Positions 14,273 through 22,400 of a stretch of 32,867 bases of DNA are shown in pieces. Each line of letters starts with the position of its first letter. Within the stretch, counting starts at the first letter, position 1. This stretch comes from CAZEAN01 sp964510225 (GTDB lineage: Bacteria; Planctomycetota; Planctomycetia; Isosphaerales; Isosphaeraceae). Below the pieces are notes generated by a model. The model was given only the letters and a program-made list of their open reading frames with translations. It searched no databases and was not told the origin of the DNA. The DNA is taken from NCBI GenBank assembly GCA_964510225.1, contig CAZEAN010000067.1, forward strand, positions 1 to 32,867. The letters run 5' to 3'. The position numbers and the translations under genes were made by a program.

Positions 14273-15364
14273 ATGCGGCGGCTCATCCTGACGGTAATGC
14301 TCTTTGTGAGCCTCTCAACTCCCTCGTTCGGTCAATTCCTCAACCATGTTTCGATTCGGCTCACCAATGCGCAGCTCGCCGGACATGTGAATGATTTCAC
14401 CTCGAATCATGGTGACGACCGGCGACTCTACTCGCCGATCCTCGGCCGGAAGCGCGATCTTTATGTCTACACCCCACCCGGCTACGACCCAAGACGATCC
14501 TACCCCGTCATTATCTATCTCCATATGGCGTTCGTTGACGAGCATTATTTTCTTGGTACCCATGCCTTAAAGAAACTCGATCGGATGATTCTCCGAGGTG
14601 AGATGCCTCCGGTGGTTGTTGCCTGTGCCGACGGGTTTTACAACGGTGAGAATCAGATCAACGGAGTCCATTCTCTTTATGTTAACGGACGAGGGGGGCG
14701 GTTCGAGGACCATCTCGTCCACGAAGTCTACCCATTCTTGATGCAGAACTATTCGATCCGTCCTGAACGAGAGGCACATGCGATTCTCGGTCTCTCAGGA
14801 GGGGGATTTGGCGGTCTTAGCATTGGGATCAGACATCGACATCTCTTTGGAGTGATTGCGACGCTCGGGAGCCCGGTCAACATCCGCTACGATGACCTCC
14901 GCGAGAAAGGACCTCGGGAAAACTTCCATCCGTCAACCTATCGCTGGAAGGAAGTTTATGATCCAGAGCAGGTGTACGGGGTGTTCTACTTTGGGCTCCG
15001 CCAGACAAGAGCCAAGCGTTACATTGAACCCCTCTTTGGGAATGGTCCCGAAATATCGTCGATTATCCGGGCGTTGAACCCAGCCGACTTGCTCTTCACC
15101 ACAAACCTGCAGCCCGGTGAGCTTGCGCTCTATTGTCATTTCCCCGGGCGGGATAATTGGAACTTCGATGCCCAGGCGATGTCGTTTGCCTGGTTGGCTT
15201 CATCGCGCGGAGTCCATGTCGAGCTAGCGACAATGCCACTGGAAACACACTCGTTACGCTACTTCGAAAACGGCCAGGTTGATGCCTACCGATGGTTTGC
15301 GAACCACCTTCTGCCTCCTTCCGGCCCCTACATCCTCGCACCTGAGCCGATTCAATCACGATAG
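14273..15364 (+). CDS. Secreted alpha/beta-hydrolase esterase (esterase D-like)
   Basis: The product is 363 aa. The ATG at 14273 follows GGGGGA by 6 nt and starts a signal peptide (R-R-L-I-L-T-V-M-L-F-V-S-L-S-T-P-S-F-G) with likely cleavage after residue 20. The mature part is a putative-esterase (PF00756-type) alpha/beta hydrolase: L-Y-V-Y-T-P-P-G-Y-D near residue 65, P-V-I-I-Y-L-H, then G-L-S-G-G-G-F-G-G with nucleophile Ser175, and a T-H-S motif with His326 as probable catalytic His. An Asp between them probably completes the triad. Family members include feruloyl and acetylxylan esterases, enterochelin esterase and mycolyltransferases; the substrate is not deducible. It converges on the SUI1 gene with only 54 bp between. 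Confidence 0.83.
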   Translation: MRRLILTVMLFVSLSTPSFGQFLNHVSIRLTNAQLAGHVNDFTSNHGDDRRLYSPILGRKRDLYVYTPPGYDPRRSYPVIIYLHMAFVDEHYFLGTHALKKLDRMILRGEMPPVVVACADGFYNGENQINGVHSLYVNGRGGRFEDHLVHEVYPFLMQNYSIRPEREAHAILGLSGGGFGGLSIGIRHRHLFGVIATLGSPVNIRYDDLREKGPRENFHPSTYRWKEVYDPEQVYGVFYFGLRQTRAKRYIEPLFGNGPEISSIIRALNPADLLFTTNLQPGELALYCHFPGRDNWNFDAQAMSFAWLASSRGVHVELATMPLETHSLRYFENGQVDAYRWFANHLLPPSGPYILAPEPIQSR

Positions 15365-15418
15365 CTCGGCTCGATTAACCCTCTCCAGAGTCGTCGGAGC
15401 ATCGAATTACCCCATGTG

Positions 15419-15778
15419 TCAACCGCGTTTGGTCTTGTAGCCGATCTCAGAGAGGAGCGCGATCACACGGTCGAGATGCTCGCCTTGGACCTCGATCGTA
15501 CCGTCATCTTGAAGAGTGCCTCCGCCACCGCATCCGGTCTTAAGACGTGTTGTTAAAGCCTTAAGATCATTTCGGTCGGGATCGAGGCCGGCGACTGTTG
15601 TTACTTTTTTACCTTTGGCACGCTTCTCGATCCGGACCCGGGCCGTCTGCTTCGAGGGGTCGAGTAGTTCCGTAGGCCTCTCGGTTTCGGGAGGGCACTT
15701 ACAATCCTCTTCAAGTTGATCGCAACGCTCACAGCGCGGAGGGCGATCCCACTGTGTTCCGGCGAAGAGCCGTCCCAT
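15419..15778 (-). CDS. SUI1/eIF1-family translation factor (YciH-like)
   Basis: The product is 119 aa, starting at the ATG at 15778 (AGGAG upstream); an ATG at 15805 is in frame but less likely. The C-terminal SUI1 domain (about residues 50-119) is typical: V-R-I-E-K-R-A-K-G-K-K-V-T-T-V-A-G-L, D-L-K-A-L-T-T-R-L-K, C-G-G-G-G-T-L and I-E-V-Q-G-E-H. In eukaryotes and archaea this fold checks start-codon selection; bacterial YciH homologues bind the small subunit and affect initiation fidelity. The first 28 residues contain C16-x2-C19-x6-C26-x-C28, a possible small zinc site. It lies downstream of the DinB-like gene on the same strand. Confidence 0.87.
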   Translation of the reverse strand: MGRLFAGTQWDRPPRCERCDQLEEDCKCPPETERPTELLDPSKQTARVRIEKRAKGKKVTTVAGLDPDRNDLKALTTRLKTGCGGGGTLQDDGTIEVQGEHLDRVIALLSEIGYKTKRG

Positions 15779-15830
15779 TGTTTTGCTTCTCCTAATCCGA
15801 TGCATCGGTAGGTAGATTGAAGGATGTAGT

Positions 15831-16331
15831 TCAGTCCTCGGAATAACTGTAGCGCGGGATCATTGAAAGTCCGAGGTTGCCACGCTTCGCATAAAGGAAC
15901 TTTAAGTGATGATCAATATGACTGATATTGCTCCGGATGAGTTCTGCGAGTGTAAGCCGGCCTCGTTCCGAGTGCGTCCCTGCGCGCCTGAAGTCGTCTT
16001 CGGTCCGGAGTCGGAGCATCGTGCTTACGAAACGTCGATGTTGAATCAGCAATTGAGCTGCATCGGTAGGTGAAAGCTTGTTGCCGCCGAGTCGTTCGAC
16101 CCAGCGGGTTTCATCGAACCTGAAGAGCGTTGGTTGATCTTCGGCGATTACTCGCTTGATGCGATCTCCACCGACCAGGTCCGCATCAAGCAAGTGAATA
16201 ATTAGCTCACCAATGCTCCAAGTCCCTGGGCCAACTCTCTGGCGGTACTGTTCGATCGTAAGCCCGGTTATCGCGTACTCGACTAGTTCCGCGGCTGATT
16301 CGAATTTGTTAATGAGATCACTGCTGTTCAA
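15831..16331 (-). CDS. DinB-like four-helix protein
   Basis: The product is 166 aa. The start is a TTG at 16331; CTAGGAGT, 8 nt upstream and overlapping the stop of the preceding gene, supports it and suggests translational coupling. The pattern is that of the DinB_2 superfamily: A-E-L-V-E-Y-A-I-T-G-L-T, then W-S-I-G-E-L-I-I-H-L-L-D-A-D with the first His near residue 46, and H-I-D-H-H-L-K-F-L near residue 140 supplying the other metal-ligand His. Such proteins bind a divalent metal in a four-helix bundle and include thiol-dependent (bacillithiol/mycothiol) S-transferases; the reaction here is unknown. Confidence 0.8.
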   Translation of the reverse strand: MNSSDLINKFESAAELVEYAITGLTIEQYRQRVGPGTWSIGELIIHLLDADLVGGDRIKRVIAEDQPTLFRFDETRWVERLGGNKLSPTDAAQLLIQHRRFVSTMLRLRTEDDFRRAGTHSERGRLTLAELIRSNISHIDHHLKFLYAKRGNLGLSMIPRYSYSED

Positions 16332-16342
16332 GCCTATGACTC

Positions 16343-16876
16343 CTAGGTTTGAATTGTGCGGTCGGATGACGGTTGGGAGGAAGCGGGATTTTGCTGTTTC
16401 TTCCAGATCGCCAACTTCGGCTCGCCGAATTCGAGGAGCCAGATTTCCTCTTCAACCCCGAGTTCTTCGGCGAATCGGACGGCGACCAGGTGATGAATCA
16501 CCTCGAGCGAAGCGGCAAGGAAATCTCCCTTAACCATCCCGGGTTCGGAAGGGTTGTGGAAGATGAACCGAAAAACAAGAACACGTTCATCGATCGGCCC
16601 CGAAGCGGAGAGGTAACGCCCATCCATCTCATAGATCGAATAACCGCGCGACGCTTCGCAGAGAGTCCGGACCCACCCTTCGCTATCGAACGAGGGATTA
16701 CGGCTTTGAGCTTCGCGGATCCGTCGACGGATTGAAGGAACCTCCTTGATGGCATCTTCGTCAAACAGATCCTCCAAAACCTGTTGAATCTTTGCGAAGT
16801 AATTAATCTTTTTCGGTAAGATTACTTCATATAAGCGTGCAGGTTTAGGGCCATCGAGTCGATAATCGCCTCCCAT
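16343..16876 (-). CDS. Hypothetical protein
   Basis: The product is 177 aa, cytosolic by appearance. The ATG at 16876 is preceded by GGAGG on the minus strand. Noticeable elements are K-K-I-N-Y-F-A-K-I-Q-Q-V-L-E-D-L-F-D-E-D near residue 23, S-R-G-Y-S-I-Y-E-M-D-G-R-Y near residue 77 and H-N-P-S-E-P-G-M-V-K-G-D-F-L-A-A-S near residue 107. I do not recognise the family. It heads a three-gene minus-strand set (this gene, DinB-like, SUI1) with 11-nt and 52-nt gaps, and is divergent from the sulfite reductase gene. The spacing suggests an operon, but the partners give no hint of function. Confidence 0.65.
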   Translation of the reverse strand: MGGDYRLDGPKPARLYEVILPKKINYFAKIQQVLEDLFDEDAIKEVPSIRRRIREAQSRNPSFDSEGWVRTLCEASRGYSIYEMDGRYLSASGPIDERVLVFRFIFHNPSEPGMVKGDFLAASLEVIHHLVAVRFAEELGVEEEIWLLEFGEPKLAIWKKQQNPASSQPSSDRTIQT

Positions 16877-16961
16877 CGCGCCTCCGATCGCTACTCTCTA
16901 ATTCGCGGGAGATCATCACGCCAAGTGCCCCCCAGTGTAACCAGAGGGAAGTGGATCGCGA

Positions 16962-16991
16962 TTGATTTGGACATTCCCCCCCGCATAGAAT
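16962..16991 (+). promoter_or_regulatory. Possible sigma70-type promoter for sulfite reductase
   Basis: TTGATT (16962-16967) and TAGAAT (16986-16991) are separated by 18 nt in the 208-bp divergent intergenic region. The predicted start would leave a leader of about 85 nt before the GTG at 17085. The fit is moderate and rests on consensus only. Confidence 0.35.
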
Positions 16992-17084
16992 GCCCTTAGT
17001 TCATCATCTTTACTTGAGAACCAAAGATACGTTGGGTCGTTGTCGGCTCCGTATCGATCCTGTTGGGTCCCAAAGGGTTAGGCT

Positions 17085-18854
17085 GTGGCAACGAACAATG
17101 GCTCGCGGGCGAAACCGAGCAAGCTTGAGGTCTTGAAGGAATCCAGCGATTACCTCCGAGGTTCGATTCTGGACGAGTTGGGGAACCCGGAGTCAAAGGT
17201 CAGCGGGGATGCGGCTCAGATTCTGAAGTTCCACGGAACCTACCAACAAGACGATCGCGATCTCCGGCTTCAACTGAAACGAGCAGGGGAGGAGCCCGCT
17301 CATCAGTTTATGGTCCGTGTTCGGATTCCCGGTGGTCGCCTCACCGCAGCGCAGTACTTGGCGTGTGATCGGGTGGCGCGGGAACAGGCCAACGGAACGC
17401 TCCGGATTACGACCCGTCAGGAATTTCAGTTCCACGGGATCCTCAAACAAGACCTCAAGTCGACGATGCGGGCGATCAACGAATCGCTACTTGATACACT
17501 CGCGGCGTGCGGAGATGTTGAACGCAACATCCTCTGTTGCCCCGCTCCATTGCACGATCCAGTCCGACAAGCAATGCAGGCCGATTGCAGTAAGCTCTCC
17601 GCACACCTCTCCCCTCGGAGCACAAGTTACTGGGACCTCTGGCTCGACGGAGAGAAAATCGAAAACGACGAGGCTCCCCAACCCGAACCGATTAAGGTTG
17701 CGACGTCTGGGGATGATCAAGTTGAGCCGATCTACGGCAAGACTTACCTCCCGAGGAAATTCAAGACCGCGTTTGCCTTACCCGACGATAATTGCGTCGA
17801 TGTTTATGCAAACGACCTCGGCTTTGTCGCGGTCGTCGAGGACGGGACACTCGTTGGTTATGATGTGCTCGTTGGCGGTGGGATGGGAACAACCCCGAGC
17901 GCTGCAAAGACATTTCCGGCAGTTGCGAAACCGCTTTGCTACATTCCGAGAGACGCGCTTCTCGAAATCGCCGAGGGTGTGGTCAAGGTACAACGTGACT
18001 TTGGAAACAGGACCGATCGCAAACGTGCACGACTCAAATACTTAATTCATGACTGGGGAATCGAAACCTTTCGGGAAAAAGTTGAATCTTATCTTGGCAA
18101 AAAGCTTCAAGCGTCAAAAGGCCTCAAGATTACCGGAGTCGAAGATCACCTCGGTTGGCATGACCAAGGGAACGGCCGGCTCTGGCTCGGTATCCCTGTC
18201 GAAAATGGTCGGATCAAAGACGAGGGAGATCTTCGACTCGCGACTGGTCTCCGGAGTTTCTTCGAGCGCTATCGGACACCCGGTCGCTTGACCTGTACCC
18301 AGTCGATCTTGCTCAGTGAGATCGAACCCTCCTGGAAGGATGAGATTAATCAGTGGCTCGTCGATCATGGGATTGCGACAGTTGAATCGGTATCAACGGT
18401 CCGTCGGTGGTCGATGGCGTGCCCGGCGTTACCGACTTGCGGTCTCGCGGTTACTGAATCGGAACGAGTGTTACCTGACTTGATGACAGAGTTGGAGGAG
18501 TCACTCGCGGCGATCGGGCTTGCCGACGAGCGATTCAGTGTCCATATGACGGGCTGCCCGAATGGCTGCGCTCGACCTTATAATTCCGACATTGGTTTAG
18601 TGGGCCGCGGCGCTTCGAAGAATCCCGATGGGACTGCAGGCCCAGGAACCTACACGATCTTCCTCGGAGGTCGGGTCGAAGGAGATCGGCTCAACGCGAT
18701 CTATAAAGATTACGTACCCTTTGATCGGATTGTTGCCGAGCTTCGTCCCGTCTTCCAACGCTTCATCCAGGATCGCGAGCAGGGTGAGTCGCTCGGGGAC
18801 TATTGCCACCGGGTCGGCGTCGAGACCCTAAGCTCCGAAAACGTGACCACCTAA
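17085..18854 (+). CDS. Ferredoxin-type sulfite reductase
   Basis: The product is 589 aa from a GTG start (no other in-frame start lies upstream). It reduces sulfite to sulfide in cysteine assimilation, using siroheme coupled to a [4Fe-4S] cluster. The cluster ligands are intact: C446-P-A-L-P-T-C452 and T-G-C491-P-N-G-C495. The G-C-P-N-G-C-A-R-P-Y form points to sulfite rather than nitrite reductase, where G-C-P-N-S-C is more usual. Anion-binding residues appear in T-T-R-Q-E-F-Q and R-K-F-K-T-A-F. The two-fold repeat of the ferrite half-domains covers the whole length. It was probably co-transcribed with cytidine deaminase, which starts 12 nt later. NirA-type nitrite reductase is the main alternative but less likely. 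Confidence 0.85.
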   Translation: MATNNGSRAKPSKLEVLKESSDYLRGSILDELGNPESKVSGDAAQILKFHGTYQQDDRDLRLQLKRAGEEPAHQFMVRVRIPGGRLTAAQYLACDRVAREQANGTLRITTRQEFQFHGILKQDLKSTMRAINESLLDTLAACGDVERNILCCPAPLHDPVRQAMQADCSKLSAHLSPRSTSYWDLWLDGEKIENDEAPQPEPIKVATSGDDQVEPIYGKTYLPRKFKTAFALPDDNCVDVYANDLGFVAVVEDGTLVGYDVLVGGGMGTTPSAAKTFPAVAKPLCYIPRDALLEIAEGVVKVQRDFGNRTDRKRARLKYLIHDWGIETFREKVESYLGKKLQASKGLKITGVEDHLGWHDQGNGRLWLGIPVENGRIKDEGDLRLATGLRSFFERYRTPGRLTCTQSILLSEIEPSWKDEINQWLVDHGIATVESVSTVRRWSMACPALPTCGLAVTESERVLPDLMTELEESLAAIGLADERFSVHMTGCPNGCARPYNSDIGLVGRGASKNPDGTAGPGTYTIFLGGRVEGDRLNAIYKDYVPFDRIVAELRPVFQRFIQDREQGESLGDYCHRVGVETLSSENVTT

Positions 18855-18866
18855 CGTGCTATCGTA

Positions 18867-19283
18867 ATGTCTGGCTTACTTAATAATGATCAATTGTCGA
18901 GATTGATCGGGGCTGCGCAGGCGGCCTCGACTCAAGCTTACGCGCCTTACAGTCGCTTTCGAGTGGGGGCCGCCCTCATGACCTCTGATGGTACGATCTT
19001 CCAGGGATGTAATATTGAGAACGCATCTTATGGCTTAACCATCTGTGCGGAACGCGTTGCGGCGTTCCAAGGAGTCAGCCAAGGAGATCGAGATTGGTTG
19101 GGACTAGTCGTTTACACGCCGACGGACTCTCCGACGATGCCTTGCGGTGCGTGCCGTCAAGTCCTCAATGAGTTCTCACCAGACCTCGAGATCATTTGCG
19201 TGGCTGACGGACCAACGATGGTTCGGACGACACTGACCGACCTCCTTCCTCACGCGTTTGGCCCTGCCAATCTTGATTCCTAG
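18867..19283 (+). CDS. cdd: Cytidine deaminase
   Basis: The product is 138 aa, the usual length for the homotetrameric bacterial enzyme. It deaminates cytidine and deoxycytidine to uridine and deoxyuridine in pyrimidine salvage. Zinc ligands and catalytic Glu are all present: C60-A-E62 in I-C-A-E-R and C93-G-A-C96 in M-P-C-G-A-C-R-Q. The N-terminus has the typical A-Y-A-P-Y-S-R-F-R-V-G-A-A-L block, and G-C-N-I-E-N-A-S-Y is the substrate-binding stretch. It follows sulfite reductase by 12 nt, so the two probably share an mRNA even though their pathways differ. The ribosome binding site is weak. Confidence 0.93.
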   Translation: MSGLLNNDQLSRLIGAAQAASTQAYAPYSRFRVGAALMTSDGTIFQGCNIENASYGLTICAERVAAFQGVSQGDRDWLGLVVYTPTDSPTMPCGACRQVLNEFSPDLEIICVADGPTMVRTTLTDLLPHAFGPANLDS

Positions 19284-19432
19284 CACAATCTTGGCAAGCT
19301 TAGGGGCTTGACTCGCTCTTTTGCAAAGAGGAGTGAGCGGTCTCGCCCATCCGTGATCGCTTGGCAAGCATCAGGGAGCGGTCGATCGGAGAAGGCTCGC
19401 TTCATGATCGGGTTGAACCATTGAGTCCAGGA

Positions 19433-22400
19433 ATGATCGAAGAACTCGCTCCTGTTGATCGGAAGTTGGATAACGAGCGTCGGGCTCTGCTTGACCTCAG
19501 TCTGAGGAATCCGTTGCTCAACCTCGGATCGGGACGTCGGTCGATCGAGATTGTCGGGGAATCGCCAGACGAGGTTGTCCGCCTGCTCGTCCGGAACCAT
19601 CGAGCGATGAGCTTCGAACCGGCGCTGGCCCCGGAGGGGCAAGAAGAACCGTCCGATGAGTCGGTTAGATCAAAGCCAGCCTTACGATTGCCTAAGATCG
19701 ATCCCTCCGACCTCAAGCTCCAGACTGAACTCGAAGCCGAGCAACTCCAGTCACGGTTGATCGGGATGCAATCGGTGAGTCGGAGTTCCATCGCCGAACA
19801 CGGGATGACCACCCTCTTCCTCTCGATCGGGATTCTGCAATGGAGGGAGCCCTCTGAGGATGCACGCGTTCTGGAAGCGCCGTTGATCCTGATTCCGGTA
19901 ACACTCGATCGCCATCATGCCCAAGAACGATTTCGGATCCGCTACACTTCGGAAGACCTCGAAACAAATCTCTCGCTTGCAGAAAAGCTCCGCCTGACCC
20001 TCGATCTCACTCTTCCCGAACTCCCGATCGCCGACGAGTTGAATCCAACGGCCTACTGCGAGACCGTCGCCGCACAAATCGAGGGTGAGGAGAGTTGGAG
20101 TGTGGCAACTGATCGGATGATGGTCGGCTTCTTCTCGTTCAGTCGACAGTTGATGTATCGCGACCTCGATCCTGAGATCTGGCCGGTTGATCGGAGGCCC
20201 TCAGCGCACCCAGTGGTCTCCCGACTCCTCGCGGAGGGATTCGAAGAGCAGAGCCCGGTCGTGGACCCGGACGTCAACCTCGACGATCGGTTCTCCCCGG
20301 TGGAACTCCGGCCTGTACTCGACGCCGATCGCTCTCAGCTCGCCGCGATCGCCGAGGTCAATGCCGGTCGTAATCTCGTGATTCAAGGGCCACCGGGAAC
20401 GGGAAAGAGCCAGACGATTACCAATCTGATTGCCGAGGCGGTGGGTCGGGGCGATTCTGTGCTCTTTGTCGCTGAGAAAGGAGCTGCGCTGGAAGTCGTC
20501 CAACGGCGACTCGAACAAATCGGCCTGGGGCCGTCCTGTCTCAATCTCCACAGTCATCGGACCCGACGTCGGGAAGTTCTCGATGACTTACAGAAGACCT
20601 TCGAACTTCCTCGGTATCGACTCCGGCCACCCAACGACGACGCCGCGATCCTCTCCGAGACTCGGAGAGAACTGAACCGACTGACGAGTGCTATTAATCG
20701 GCCAATAGGTAGCAGTAACGTGACGTTTGCTGATGCTGTGGGACGGATGATTGCGGCCCAAGGGAGCCTCGAACAAGAGCCTCTTCCGTTGCCAACTACC
20801 GTTCCGGTCGAACGTTGGACTCCCCTGGAGTTTGATCGTTACGTGGGATTGGTCCAGAGCCTCCAGTCTCGGATCGACGAACTCGATGCATGGCCTGACA
20901 GTCTCTTGGGAGGATCGGAACGGACCACCTGGACTCCGGACGACGACAGGGAGTGGCTCGGGCGTTGTCGACGTGCCCAAGAATCGGTCGAGACCCTCCA
21001 AAAGCTTGCGACCGAACTCGGTTCAATCCTCCAGATTCAGCCACCGTCTGACCTCGGTACCGTCGAAACACACCGCGAACTGCTCAAGTGGACGATTTTT
21101 GATGACATTCATGACGCCAAACTATTCGATGACCCGATTTGGAGTGTTCGGGCCTCCGAACTGGAAGAGTTGATTCAGGCGGGTGGTGCCTATCGAGAAC
21201 TCCGAAGTCGCTTTGAGAGAGTCCTTTTGCCGGACGCTTGGGGTCGTGATCTCAACGATCTCCGCGGCATCCTCAACACGAAAGGACGCTCCTGGTGGCG
21301 TTCCCTCTCACAACGCTACGCCGTCGGATTCTTTCAACTGGCGACCCTCTGCCGTGCTGCACCTCCGAGAGGAGTTGCCCGCCAACTCGAACTCATCGAC
21401 GCGATCCAAGAAGCAGCGCGATTGGAACAGACGATCCAAGAGTATCAGTGCCTGGGAGCTTGTTGTTTCGGACGTCAATTCCAAGGAGTCCAGAGCGATT
21501 GGATCGAACTCTCGCGAACACTTGGGCGAGCCCGACGACTCCGATCCGCGCTCAGAGACGGTCAGCTCGATAAGTCGACGCTGGAATCGCTCCACAACAA
21601 TCAAGATTCAATACGACTCGTTGATCAGACGTTCGTTGAACGATTGAATCAGGCGATCCAAGACCATCAGGAGGCTCTGGAAGCTCTGAATGCCCTTGTT
21701 CATTCGACTGATTCGAGCGACTCGGAGAGCACTCCTGGAGGGATTACAGAACTTGCTCTCTGGCCTTACGAGTCACAGTGGGATTGGCTAGCGCAGAGTC
21801 GCGCGCATGCGACGACGATGATGAAGCTCGTCCGAGTCAATCAACGAATCAACGATTGCCGAGAAACTGAGCTAGGCCCAATCATTGAGACCCTACTCTC
21901 CGATTGGGACCAGAACGATCGGCTCGTTTCCGTGTTTCAGTGGCAGTATTACCGCGCCCTGACCGAGGCAGCGATGAGCCAGGAACCGCTCCTCAAGGAA
22001 TACGGAGGTGCGGAGATGGAAAACTTGATCAAGAAACTCCATGACGGAGAAGCGACGCTTCGATCTCATCATCGCGCCCGGGCTGCGGGAGCACACCGCG
22101 CCGGGATCCCTCGCGTTACCTCCAATGGCGGGGGAATTGCGTTTTTGCGCCGCGAGATCGAGAAAAAGAGCAGACATGCCCCCTTACGTCGACTCTTCCA
22201 GGACGCAGGGCACGCCATTCAGGCGATGAAGCCCATTTGGTTGATGAGCCCGCTCTCGGTTGCCTCCTACCTTGAGCCAGGGGCTCTTGAGTTCGACCTC
22301 GTCATTTTCGATGAGGCGAGCCAGGTCCGGCCGATTGACGCATTGGGAGCCCTCTTACGCGGTCGACAAGCGGTCGTCGTCGGTGACAACCAGCAGCTTC

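Noticed and set aside
14083..14394. A 103-aa plus-strand frame
   Set aside because: It overlaps the signal peptide region of the esterase in another frame and has no recognisable motif.
19284..19332. Hairpin CTCGCTCTTTTG / CAAAGAGGAGTGAG as a terminator of the deaminase operon
   Set aside because: The stem needs bulges and no T-run follows; left as an unassigned structure.
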